Of a DNA stretch of 64,000 bases, positions 42,521 to 50,189 are shown piece by piece (the stretch's first letter is position 1; each line of letters starts with the position of its first letter). A program made the translations under genes and the position numbers. Origin of the DNA: Oscillospiraceae bacterium. Lineage in GTDB: Bacteria > Bacillota > Clostridia > Oscillospirales > Oscillospiraceae. The DNA is taken from contig JAHHRV010000009.1 in assembly GCA_020025595.1 (NCBI GenBank), forward strand, positions 43,776-107,775, read 5' to 3'. The notes under the pieces were generated by a model, which did not search any database, was not told the DNA's origin, and saw only the letters and a program-made list of their open reading frames with translations.

Positions 42521-43458
42521 AAAAGGGTTCACTTTTCACAGATATCCTCCAGGCTGCCACCAAGTATTTCAGTGTTATCGTCTGCGTGGTGGTTGTCTGT
42601 ATTCTGTGTTCCGGTATCCGGGTCATCAAGTCCGGCAATCAGGCCATCATCCTGCGCATGGGCAAAATCGTAGGAAACACCTATGAACAGCAGGTCCACG
42701 GCCCCGGACTGCTGCTGGCATTTCCCTATATCATCGACGAAGTCATCGTAGTTCCCACTGACAAGGTCTTCGAGCAGAGCGTGACCACCCACGATTCCGG
42801 CTCTGCCACAGGAAAGACCTCGGAAACCGGCTATGTGATGACCGGCGACAACAATATCGCCGTCATTTCCGCCTCTGTCAAATACACCGTGTCCGACCCG
42901 GTCAAGTACGCCCTCAAGGTCAAGGAGCTGCCCTCCATCATCGATGCCTGCGTCAGCTCCGCCATGGTCAGCGAGGCCTCTTCCGTCCGGGTGGACAGCC
43001 TGCTCACAGACGAAAAGGATGTCTATGCCCACGCAGTGCTCCAGCGCTCCACAGAAAAGCTGAACGCCATTGATGTGGGTGTGCGCCTGAGCAGCATCGA
43101 ACTGACCAAGGTCGCCATGCCCGAGGAAGTCCGGGAAATCTACGAGCAGGTCAATTCCGCCACCGTTCAGTTTTCTACCACCATCGGCGTTGCCAACCAG
43201 TACAAGGAAAAGGTCATTCCCGCTGCCAAGGCCGAAGCCGACACCATCATCTCTCAGGCAAACACCGCCTATGCAGAAAAGGTAGCCGATGCCAACAAGG
43301 CTCTGGCGGAATTCTGGGGCGTTCTGGAAGAGTACAAAACCAACCCTGAGGGCGTGAAAACTCGGATCTATTCCCAGAAAGTCACCGAATTTCTGGACAA
43401 AGTCGGAACCGTCCGTATGGTTACCGACGCTGACACCAATCTGTTCCTGAATCCTTGA
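42517..43458 (+). CDS. SPFH/band-7 protein (HflC-like), third of three
   Basis: A 313-residue protein with one N-terminal membrane helix (about 15-38) and an SPFH domain (SGNQAIILRMGKIVG, HGPGLLLAFPYIIDEVIVVPT, NIAVISASVKYTVSDPVKYA). A shorter coiled coil (AKAEADTIISQANTAYAEKV) and a C-terminal region ending in RMVTDADTNLFLNP follow. It overlaps the preceding SPFH gene (ATGA) and lies 16 bases before the ATPase gene, so the four proteins are made as a set. Three SPFH members could form a mixed ring. Confidence 0.9.
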   Translation: MKKGSLFTDILQAATKYFSVIVCVVVVCILCSGIRVIKSGNQAIILRMGKIVGNTYEQQVHGPGLLLAFPYIIDEVIVVPTDKVFEQSVTTHDSGSATGKTSETGYVMTGDNNIAVISASVKYTVSDPVKYALKVKELPSIIDACVSSAMVSEASSVRVDSLLTDEKDVYAHAVLQRSTEKLNAIDVGVRLSSIELTKVAMPEEVREIYEQVNSATVQFSTTIGVANQYKEKVIPAAKAEADTIISQANTAYAEKVADANKALAEFWGVLEEYKTNPEGVKTRIYSQKVTEFLDKVGTVRMVTDADTNLFLNP

Positions 43459-43474
43459 AGCAGGGAGGGTACCT

Positions 43475-45391
43475 ATGGAAAACATTGATCATATGGGCGA
43501 AAACAACCTGAAAGCCCTGGCGAAAAACAATCTGACCGATGCCAGCCGCAGGAAACTGAGCGCAGAAATCATCAGCGGCATGATTTCGCTGTGCTGTCTG
43601 GCTGTCGGCCTGATCTACACTTACATTCTCAAAGGCCCCTACAAGGCTGTCCCGCAGCTGCTGTATTTTGTGGGATTTCTCATTGAAGGAATCCCCGTAA
43701 TCGTCACCGGTGTCAAGGGCATCTTCACAGATGACCTGACCAACGCCATGGAAATTCTGGTGGGCATCGCCATCGTGGCCTGCGCCTTCCACAAAGACCT
43801 GATTCTGGCGCTGCTGATTCCGCTGATTCTAAACTCTGTCCACATTCTGGAAGAGCGCAGCATCATGGGCGGCAGAGATGTAATCGAAGGCCTGAAAAAT
43901 ATGCAGCAGGACACGGCAATTCTCTTTGAAGACGGAAAAGAAACCACCGTGGATGCAAAATCCCTGAAGGTCGGTCAGCACATCAAGGTAAAGCCCGGTG
44001 CAGGAATCCCCATCGACGGAGTCGTGGTCACCGGCGAAAGCCACATCGATGAAAAATCTCTCACCGGCGAGCCGGAGCCTTCCCATGTCCGCAGCGGAGC
44101 CAGTGTCTACGCCGGTACCGTGAATCTGGACGGCACCCTGATTGTAGAAATCCGCAAGGAGTATGTGGACACCTCTTTCTCTCAAATTCTGAGCCTGCTG
44201 GAAAAATCTGAAAATATGTCCATTCCGGAAGCCCGGATCGTGGATCAGTTTCTGGTCTACTACATTCCCTTTGTGCTGGCGATTGCCGCAGCCGTGGCGC
44301 TGGTGACCAAGGATGTGTCCAAAGCCATTGCCATTTTGGTGGTATCGTGTCCCTGCGGGCAGATGCTTGCCAGCCCCGCCCCCATGATTGCCGCTCTGTC
44401 AGCAGCCACCAAGCGGGGCATCCTGATTAAAAATTCCAAATTCTTAGAAAGCCTCACGGAGATCAAAACCGTGGTATTTGACAAGACCGGCACCATCACC
44501 AACGGCGTGCTGTCCCTGTCAGACATCGTTCCCTACGGCGATACCTCGGAAGAAAACCTTCTTCGCTGTGCAAAATCAGTGGCAGTCAGCTCCACACACC
44601 CGGTTTCTCAGGCAGTTGTCCGCAGCACACAAAACCTCTCCTGTCCGGAATGCAGCAGCGTCAAGGAAGTTTCCGGTTCCGGCATGGAGGGCATCAGCCG
44701 GGACGGCTCTGAAACCATCCGACTGGGAAAACCTGAGTGGATTGCCCAGTGCGGCTGCCATATCCCCGAAGATTTTCAGCCCCAAACCCCGGGCAGCGTC
44801 AGCTATGTGACCTGCAACGACCGTCTTCTGGGCTATCTGTGCTTTAACGACACCATCCGGGACAAGGCAAAGGACTGCGTGGACGAGCTCAGAACCCTGG
44901 GCGTGGATCAGACCGTGATGCTCACCGGCGACCGGACGGAGCCCGCCAAAAGAATTGGCGCACAGGCCGGTATCGATCAGGTTTATGCCAAGCTCCTGCC
45001 CCAGGAAAAGCTGGAATGCCTGCAAAAGCTGGATAAAACCGAAGGAAAAATTCTGGCAGTGGGCGACGGTATCAACGATGCACTGATTCTGCGGGGCGCC
45101 GATGTGGGCATTGCCATGGGCGCCATGGGCAGTGATCTGGCCATCGATTCGGCAGATATTGCGCTGATGAACAATAACCTGACCAACATTCCCTATGTCA
45201 TCGACCTTGCTACCAAGACCAGAAATATCATCTATCAAAATCTGGTGCTGTCCATCTGCACCAGTGCAGTCATGATTTTTCTGTCAGCATTCGGCGTGGT
45301 TTCGGCGCTGTCCGGTTCGTTCCTGCACAATATCGGCGCATTCGCCGTGCTGATCAACAGCTCCCGCATTCTGAAAGAGAAAAAAGAATAA
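43475..45391 (+). CDS. P1B-like metal-transporting ATPase with CPCGQM motif
   Basis: A 638-residue P-type ATPase. It shows actuator TGEP (197-200), the transmembrane CPC (292-294, in SCPCGQMLASPAP), phosphorylation site FDKTGTITNG (D336), the P1B-specific HP dipeptide (SSTHPVSQAVV) and hinge GDGINDALIL. The CPC and HP place it with the P1B heavy-metal pumps. However, it lacks any N-terminal metal-binding domain, CPC is followed by GQM where known pumps have ALG or ALV-like sequences, and the hinge has Leu where most have Pro. Only about six membrane segments are clear. The transported ion is therefore unknown. AGGGAGG precedes the ATG; it closes the SPFH operon and is followed by a strong terminator. 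Confidence 0.88.
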   Translation: MENIDHMGENNLKALAKNNLTDASRRKLSAEIISGMISLCCLAVGLIYTYILKGPYKAVPQLLYFVGFLIEGIPVIVTGVKGIFTDDLTNAMEILVGIAIVACAFHKDLILALLIPLILNSVHILEERSIMGGRDVIEGLKNMQQDTAILFEDGKETTVDAKSLKVGQHIKVKPGAGIPIDGVVVTGESHIDEKSLTGEPEPSHVRSGASVYAGTVNLDGTLIVEIRKEYVDTSFSQILSLLEKSENMSIPEARIVDQFLVYYIPFVLAIAAAVALVTKDVSKAIAILVVSCPCGQMLASPAPMIAALSAATKRGILIKNSKFLESLTEIKTVVFDKTGTITNGVLSLSDIVPYGDTSEENLLRCAKSVAVSSTHPVSQAVVRSTQNLSCPECSSVKEVSGSGMEGISRDGSETIRLGKPEWIAQCGCHIPEDFQPQTPGSVSYVTCNDRLLGYLCFNDTIRDKAKDCVDELRTLGVDQTVMLTGDRTEPAKRIGAQAGIDQVYAKLLPQEKLECLQKLDKTEGKILAVGDGINDALILRGADVGIAMGAMGSDLAIDSADIALMNNNLTNIPYVIDLATKTRNIIYQNLVLSICTSAVMIFLSAFGVVSALSGSFLHNIGAFAVLINSSRILKEKKE

Positions 45392-45397
45392 AACCGC

Positions 45398-45440
45398 AAC
45401 CGGGCAGGTTACAGCGTGTTCTGTAGCCTGCCCGGTTTTT
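45398..45440 (+). terminator. Intrinsic terminator of the SPFH/ATPase operon
   Basis: AACCGGGCAGGTTACAG (45398-45414) pairs with CTGTAGCCTGCCCGGTT (45421-45437) with one mismatch, followed by TTT and A-rich sequence. Confidence 0.92.
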
Positions 45441-45530
45441 AAGGAAATCCGGCTATCTGATACCCAGCCGGCAGAAAATGTGCTATACTGGGCATAACTT
45501 ACAGAAATATTCGCATCAGGAGGGATGTTC

Positions 45531-45881
45531 ATGACGATCGGTGAGGCGCTGGCAAATTTGCAAAAATCCAATTTTCGTTCCCGGTTTCATCTGTCTGCGA
45601 AGGACAAAGCGTATATCGCCGAGAAAGGACTTCCTGTGATTCGGGAGCACGCCGCGGATTTTGTCCGGCAGCGTCTGGCTCCTGCCCAGATTCCCAACGA
45701 CGGCAAGCAGGCCCCTATGAGAGGCCACCCGGTATTTGTGGCCCAGCACGCCTGTGCCTGCTGCTGCAGAGGGTGTCTGGAAAAATGGTACAAAATTCCC
45801 CGCGGCATCGAACTGAGCGAAATTCAGCAGCAGGGAGTCGTGGATCTTCTGATGGCATGGATTCGCCGGGAAATGCGATAA
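45531..45881 (+). CDS. DUF4186 family protein
   Basis: A 116-residue protein that fits DUF4186. It has FRSRFHLSAKDKAYI, a central HAADFVRQRLAPAQIPNDGK, the strongly conserved PMRGHPVFVAQHACACCCRG, CLEKWYKIPRG, and a C-terminal LLMAWIRREM. The Cys/His cluster (His of GHP and QHA, Cys of ACACCCRGC) suggests a bound metal. Its function is unknown. Of two in-frame ATGs, the one at 45531 has AGGAGGG 7 bases ahead, whereas at 45525 the spacing would be nil. A TATACT with TG in front (45484-45489) is a likely -10 element. Repeat copy A starts 18 bases after the stop. Confidence 0.85.
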   Translation: MTIGEALANLQKSNFRSRFHLSAKDKAYIAEKGLPVIREHAADFVRQRLAPAQIPNDGKQAPMRGHPVFVAQHACACCCRGCLEKWYKIPRGIELSEIQQQGVVDLLMAWIRREMR

Positions 45882-45898
45882 TTCTGTCCCCGGGCAGC

Positions 45899-46388
45899 AA
45901 AAAAGCACCCCTTCGGGTGCAGACAAGCGGATATAAAAGAAATAACCCCCGACCGGCGAATCCTTTTGATTCTTACCAATCGAGGGTTATTTCTGTGAAC
46001 TCTTGGTATCTAACATCATTGGTTAACCTCTCTTTCTTAGATTAGACACGGCTTTCCGTTTTCACTCATCCCAGAATTGCTTCCGTACCCAATTCCTTTA
46101 TTATCCTTTCCCGGAAATTTATGTAATCGGAAGATATTTGAAAGCCTGTCCTGCAATTCCGATCCTTATCGGAATCTGGGGTGTTACTGGATCATCGGTA
46201 TCACCTCTTTGTATCTAAAGGATACCACGGAGATTTGGAAATTGCAATACGGCAAACTCTACGAATAAGTTCCGGTTTCTTGGTGCATATCGCAGAAAAG
46301 TCCGTTTTTATTCACTCGATGATTGCTTTACAAAATTTTGTGTGTTATGATAAATCTGTTGGGGCAGCCAAAAGGCTGCCCCTTTTTT
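45899..46388 (+). repeat. Structured intergenic element, copy A (candidate ncRNA)
   Basis: This 490-bp non-coding element is a diverged duplicate of 48592-49073. Conserved parts include a 5' hairpin GCACCC/GGGTGC (45905-45920); a long stem 45938-45952 with 45980-45994; an invariant block CTCTTGGTATCTAACATCA; a stem ATTCCGA/TCGGAAT (46156-46175); GGTATC/GATACC (46197-46226); the block TTGGTGCATATCGCAGAAAA; and a terminator GGGGCAGCC/GGCTGCCCC with T6 (46361-46388). Several stems differ from copy B by changes that keep pairing, the mark of a structured RNA. The terminator direction indicates plus-strand transcription. On the minus strand the 5' hairpin is followed by T6, so it would also end minus-strand transcripts. 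No protein is encoded. Confidence 0.75.
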
Positions 46389-46902
46389 ATACACTCAGGT
46401 ATCCTTCTTCAATCAGGCACTCCAGCACTCTTGCTTCCCGCTCCAGCATGGTCTGATTGGTGGAGCCATGATCTGCATACCGATTGGTGCGGATGGCATG
46501 ACCGGGGTCTGTAAATTCCAGGGTAAAACGCTCCTCTTCTTCGTAATCATCCAGAATCTGAGGCTGAACCGTTTCCTGGGCATCGCACAGATAATAAAAA
46601 TTATCCTGGACAAAAATGCCTTTTCTTTCGCTTTTCTCCCGCCGGGGAACCATGCCGTATTCCCGGATGGTTTCGGGAATCACCCGCAGCCCGGATTCCT
46701 CTGCCACTTCCCGAACCAGTGCCTGGAGTTGGCTCTCCCCTGCTTCAATGCCGCCCCCGGGGAACTTGTAGTAGTCATATTTCAGACTGTGTACCATGGC
46801 GATCTTCCCATCCCGGATGATGATTCCTCTGGCAGAGTTGCGCACAAAAGTCGTATCCTCCGGGTCATAGTTCCTGAGATCCATATCAAAAAGCACCCGC
46901 AT
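46387..46902 (-). CDS. NUDIX hydrolase
   Basis: A 171-residue protein with a complete Nudix box G-x5-E-x7-R-E-x2-E-E-x-G (GGGIEAGESQLQALVREVAEESG), which binds Mg2+ and cleaves nucleoside diphosphate-linked compounds. ARGIIIRDGKIAMVHSLK precedes it and a C-terminal helical part follows. The substrate is not readable. The gene stop abuts the T-run of repeat copy A, so the element forms its 3' flank. It is read from the promoter at 46933-46961. Confidence 0.92.
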   Translation of the reverse strand: MRVLFDMDLRNYDPEDTTFVRNSARGIIIRDGKIAMVHSLKYDYYKFPGGGIEAGESQLQALVREVAEESGLRVIPETIREYGMVPRREKSERKGIFVQDNFYYLCDAQETVQPQILDDYEEEERFTLEFTDPGHAIRTNRYADHGSTNQTMLEREARVLECLIEEGYLSV

Positions 46903-46932
46903 TTACCCATCCTCCATCTGAAAATATGTCCT

Positions 46933-46961
46933 ATTATAGTGCATCGGAGCAAATTTTTCAA
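46933..46961 (-). promoter_or_regulatory. SigA-type promoter of the NUDIX gene
   Basis: On the minus strand TTGAAA (46956-46961) and TATAAT (46933-46938) are 17 bases apart, about 30 bases before the start codon. Confidence 0.8.
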
Positions 46962-47026
46962 TTTCTTCATTCTTTTTGTGCAAAAAGGTGTTACGATAAG
47001 CAAAACCACAGCAAGGAGTGAATCAT

Positions 47027-47239
47027 ATGGAAAAACAGATCCCCTATGAGAAGCTTTCCAAAAAGGAAAAGCGAAAGATCGACGCCAGCCGTCGCAGCAC
47101 CTGGGGTGAACTAAATCCCGTCACCCGCAAACCTGAAAACAGCAAAGCCTACAACCGCAGAAGGGCCCAGAATTGGAAGCGTGAGCTGCCAGATTCCGGG
47201 CCCTCTTTTTGTAACATTCGCCCCGTTCTTGCGCATTGA
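47027..47239 (+). CDS. Small basic protein with NPVTRKPEN motif
   Basis: A 70-residue, Lys/Arg-rich protein: IPYEKLSKKEKRKIDASRR, then TWGELNPVTRKPENSKAYNR. I recognise this pattern from short conserved hypothetical proteins of clostridia, without known function; RNA or ribosome binding would fit the charge. CAAGGAG lies 8 bases before the ATG at 47027. Its last 20 codons overlap the terminator at 47162-47210, so the functional protein might be defined mainly by the first 50 residues. Confidence 0.7.
   Translation: MEKQIPYEKLSKKEKRKIDASRRSTWGELNPVTRKPENSKAYNRRRAQNWKRELPDSGPSFCNIRPVLAH
47162..47210 (+). terminator. Intrinsic terminator overlapping the small basic gene
   Basis: AGGGCCC (47162-47168) pairs with GGGCCCT (47198-47204), extended inward by GAAT/ATTC after a one-base mismatch, followed by CTTTTTG. 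Confidence 0.8.
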
Positions 47240-47264
47240 CATGGCCTGTCCATAAAATTATAAT
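47236..47264 (+). promoter_or_regulatory. Consensus SigA promoter of the zinc-ribbon gene
   Basis: A perfect pair, TTGACA (47236-47241) and TATAAT (47259-47264), with a 17-base spacer. It overlaps the last codon of the small basic gene. Confidence 0.9.
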
Positions 47265-47303
47265 GAAATCACCCCATATCGACGCTGATTGAAGGAGGCT
47301 ATT

Positions 47304-48557
47304 ATGAATTCAAATACACCTCACACCGATCTTTTTAAGCGCTTCATCAAAGAAATCCAGCTGTGGTATCGCACGGGAAAAGAGCCGAAATCCGGCAGTC
47401 AGGACATGAAATATGCTCTGCAGCTGCAGGAAAAGCAGATGAAAAGCCACCATCTGAGGGCCGAAATGCGCTTCGAGCCGGAGTCTGAAGTCTCCTCCTC
47501 TGCCCAGGTTCTGAACGCGGTGCCGGTCCTGAATGCTTTCGCCAAATTCCTGCAGGACACCTGTTTCCAGTCCGGAACCCAGACCATCACCTATTATCGG
47601 GACGAGCAGCAGATTTTCCGCAGGGAGAAGCATGTCACCATTTACGAGAATATTCTTGAGCCGGAACCGGGCGATCGGCAATCCGGCGGCACACCCTATA
47701 GCTGTCCCAACTGCGGCGCTGTATCCACACTGAGCATTCTTCAGGAGAAAGGCTGCCCCTACTGCAGCACCCGGTATTTCATGAAGGACCTGTATCCCAG
47801 GGTGTCAAATTTCTACAGTCTGGACAGCGCCAGCCTGTCTGATAAACAGGCAAAGCGCCACAAAGGGGTCATCGCCATCGGCGCTGTGGTCATCAGTCTG
47901 ATTGCCACCGTGTACGGCTGCTTTGCAGGAACCGTCGATTCCCTGCTTATTGGCATTGCCTCTTTCCTAGGCGGCCTTCTCATCGGCGCTTTTGCCATGT
48001 ATCTGGGTATGGCCATGATTTACCTCGTCTATTCCTTTGTGCAGGCAGGCAAGTCGATCAGCGTTGTGAAAGGAAGCGTCGGAGCAAAGAAGAAGCTCTC
48101 AAAGCTCGACCCGTCATTCAGCTATGAATATTTTGAAGGAAAAGCGCTCTCCCTGACCCGGATGATTCTGTTCCACGATGATCTGGAAAACTGCCCCCAG
48201 TACCGGGGAAATGGCTCTTTCGACGAATTTTCCGATCTGATCGACATTCAGTACCGGGGCGGCTTCGGCGTTGAATCCATCCGAAAAAATCAGGACCGCA
48301 TCGAAGCCGTGCTGAAGCTTTTCCTGACCAACACCTATGATAACGGGAGAAAACTCACCGAAAAGGACGAAAAAATCCGGATTCGGATGTATCATCGTGG
48401 GAATTTGCCTGTGAATCCCACCTTCTCCATCCGGGCAGTGCAGTGCCCCAACTGCGGCGGCAGCTTCGATGCCCGGGAAACAAAGGTCTGCCCCTTCTGC
48501 TCTGAGCAATACGATGCAGGCCTCAGCGACTGGGTGGTTACCGAAATTCAAAAATAA
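47304..48557 (+). CDS. Membrane protein with two zinc ribbons
   Basis: A 417-residue protein with two C-x2-C ... C-x2-C zinc ribbons: CPNCGAVSTLSILQEKGCPYC (about 133-153) and CPNCGGSFDARETKVCPFC (about 382-400). Between them are two hydrophobic segments (about 195-218 and 222-248, GVIAIGAVVISLIATVYG and SLLIGIASFLGGLLIG). The N-terminal 120 residues and the part after the membrane segments (FEGKALSLTRMILFHDD) are soluble. I do not recognise the family. The architecture suggests a membrane protein with two metal-stabilised modules on the same face. AAGGAGG lies 7 bases before the ATG at 47304; an in-frame TTG overlaps that site. The gene lies between the two structured repeats. Confidence 0.8.
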   Translation: MNSNTPHTDLFKRFIKEIQLWYRTGKEPKSGSQDMKYALQLQEKQMKSHHLRAEMRFEPESEVSSSAQVLNAVPVLNAFAKFLQDTCFQSGTQTITYYRDEQQIFRREKHVTIYENILEPEPGDRQSGGTPYSCPNCGAVSTLSILQEKGCPYCSTRYFMKDLYPRVSNFYSLDSASLSDKQAKRHKGVIAIGAVVISLIATVYGCFAGTVDSLLIGIASFLGGLLIGAFAMYLGMAMIYLVYSFVQAGKSISVVKGSVGAKKKLSKLDPSFSYEYFEGKALSLTRMILFHDDLENCPQYRGNGSFDEFSDLIDIQYRGGFGVESIRKNQDRIEAVLKLFLTNTYDNGRKLTEKDEKIRIRMYHRGNLPVNPTFSIRAVQCPNCGGSFDARETKVCPFCSEQYDAGLSDWVVTEIQK

Positions 48558-48591
48558 GCACAGCCGGGAACTTTTCCCGGCTTGCGGCAAT

Positions 48592-49073
48592 AAAAAAGCA
48601 CCCCTTCGGGTGCAGACAAACGGATATAAAAGAAATAACCCTTGACTGGTGAATCTGTCGACTCTTTGCCAATCAAGGGTTATTTCTGTGAACTCTTGGT
48701 ATCTAACATCATTGGTTAACCTCTCTTTCTTAGATTGGACGCAACTTTCTTTTTGCCGTCCGAGAATTGCTCTTTTATCAACTCCTTTACGCCTCTTCCT
48801 CATGATCGATGCCACCGGAAGATTCTTTGAAAGTCCGTCCTGAGATTCCACTTCTTTCTGGAATCTCTGTCTTCTAGATCATCGGTATCACCTCTTTGTA
48901 CCTAAAGGATACCATGAGGATTGTGGAATTGCAATACGGCAACCTCCACGAATAAGTTCCTGTTTCTTGGTGCATATCGCAGAAAAGTCCGTATTTTAGC
49001 AATCAATGGTTGCGTTTTTAAAATACGCGTGTTATGATGAATCTGTTGGGGCAGTCGGGCGACTGCCCTTTTT
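48592..49073 (+). repeat. Structured intergenic element, copy B (candidate ncRNA)
   Basis: This 482-bp element is related to copy A at 45899-46388 over its whole length. Equivalent stems are GCACCC/GGGTGC (48598-48613), AGAAATAACCCTTGA with TCAAGGGTTATTTCT (48631-48645 and 48673-48687, perfect), AGATTCCA/TGGAATCT (48843-48866), GGTATC/GATACC (48884-48913), and the terminator GGGCAGTC/GACTGCCC with T5 (49049-49073). Compared with copy A, CCGA/TCGA became TTGA/TCAA and AGCC/GGCT became AGTC/GACT, so pairing is kept. A GC-rich hairpin (48562-48582) ends the zinc-ribbon gene just before it. No protein is encoded. Confidence 0.75.
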
Positions 49074-49150
49074 CGTTTTTCTCAGGCAATTGCCGCCCTC
49101 CGGCGGGCAGATTCGACCGCCTTCCCGATTTTGTGCAAAATAATTAAAAT

Positions 49151-49179
49151 TTGCTTTTTTATTTTATTAGTGTTATACT
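49151..49179 (+). promoter_or_regulatory. SigA-type promoter of the L25 gene
   Basis: TTGCTT (49151-49156), a 17-base spacer and TATACT (49174-49179). It gives a leader of roughly 145 bases. Confidence 0.8.
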
Positions 49180-49210
49180 ATATATACAAGTTCAAAAAGA
49201 ACCGTCAGAG

Positions 49211-49265
49211 AGAAGGGCTTTTCGTCGTGCGAATCACACGCACACATGAAGTGCTTCTTTTTTGC
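49211..49265 (+). terminator. Attenuator-like hairpin in the L25 leader
   Basis: AGAAGGGCTT (49211-49220) pairs across small internal mismatches with AAGTGCTTCT (49249-49258), with an inner GTGCG/CGCAC stem, followed by T6. Placed 65 bases before the start codon, it could end transcription early and allow autoregulation by L25 or by growth state. Confidence 0.6.
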
Positions 49266-49331
49266 GTCTATTCACCGCCTGCCCTCAGGCCGGCGTATAG
49301 AAAATATAAACATACTAATAGGAGGAACACA

Positions 49332-49904
49332 ATGGACATCATCAATGTGGAAAAACGAGATCCCAAGGTAAAAGCCAAGCACCTGCGGCGAATGGGCATT
49401 GTACCCTGCTCTGTGTATGGAGGAACTTTGCCGAATTCCGTCTTGATTCAGATGAATCAGCAGACGGCAAACCAGCTGTGCCGTCAGAAGCATGACGGCA
49501 GCAAGATCCGCCTGAGTCTGGATGGACAGATCATCCCGGCCCAGATCAAGGAATATACCCGCAACCCCGACAGTCAGAATGTGGACCAGGTCAGTTTCCA
49601 GGCACTGAAGGCCGGTCAGACAGTCAAGAGCTTCGCGCACATCGGCCGGAAGAATAGCGAAAATGTACGCGGCGTTCTCGAGCAGATGATCGACGAAGTA
49701 CCCTATGAATCCACCCCTGAATTCATGGTGGACAACGTCACCCTGGATCTGGAGGGCGCTGCCCCCGGCACTCTGATCACCGTGGCGGACATTCCGGAGC
49801 TGAACAACGAGCATATCACGCTCCACATTCCCTCCGACAGCATTGTCCTGCGAATCAGCGAAAATAAAATGGCTGCCGATCAGGAAGAGGCGGCAGAGGA
49901 ATAA
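49332..49904 (+). CDS. rplY: Ribosomal protein bL25 (CTC form)
   Basis: A 190-residue protein of the bL25/CTC family, which binds 5S rRNA in the large ribosomal subunit. The N-terminal L25 domain has KRDPKVKAKHLRRMGIVPCS, VYGG and IKEYTRNPDSQNVDQVSF. The C-terminal TL5/CTC domain (EMTFEVDNVTLDLEGA-like: PEFMVDNVTLDLEGAAPG) is followed by an acidic tail (ADQEEAAEE). GGAGG lies 9 bases before the ATG at 49332. The frame is open upstream through the leader but without a start signal. A terminator follows. Confidence 0.92.
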   Translation: MDIINVEKRDPKVKAKHLRRMGIVPCSVYGGTLPNSVLIQMNQQTANQLCRQKHDGSKIRLSLDGQIIPAQIKEYTRNPDSQNVDQVSFQALKAGQTVKSFAHIGRKNSENVRGVLEQMIDEVPYESTPEFMVDNVTLDLEGAAPGTLITVADIPELNNEHITLHIPSDSIVLRISENKMAADQEEAAEE

Positions 49905-49918
49905 AATCGATGCATTCA

Positions 49919-49946
49919 AGAGCCTTACCTGCACCTGTGCGGTAGG
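49919..49946 (+). terminator. Intrinsic terminator of the L25 gene
   Basis: AGAGCC (49919-49924) and GGCTCT (49936-49941) with an inner TACC/GGTA stem, followed by T6. Confidence 0.88.
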
Positions 49947-50127
49947 GCTCTTTTTTATGGGATTTCAGCGTCTCCCGGCATCCTTCACAAAAGCGTATCC
50001 ACATTTTTATGCACCCTATCCGATATCGATCTTTCCGGCGCAGGATTACATGGGGTACGGCTCCGTTTCCCGAAAATGTGGCACTATTTATGGCAAACAG
50101 CACAAATTTACCATAAAAACGCCTGGG

Positions 50128-50156
50128 TTGACAGGCATTTTCAGAAACAGTATACT
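50128..50156 (+). promoter_or_regulatory. SigA-type promoter of the shell-protein pair
   Basis: TTGACA (50128-50133), a 17-base spacer and TATACT (50151-50156), about 34 bases before the start codon. A constitutive-looking promoter for two lone microcompartment genes. Confidence 0.88.
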
Positions 50157-50189
50157 TGATGTATATACACGAAAGCGAGGAACCTGCAA

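Noticed and set aside
45773..48843. Short frames with the shared peptide SRVISVNSWYLTSLVNLSFLD inside the two repeats
   Set aside because: The likeness follows from conservation of the DNA; one frame starts inside the DUF4186 gene, they end differently, and stems change by compensatory bases rather than by synonymous ones.
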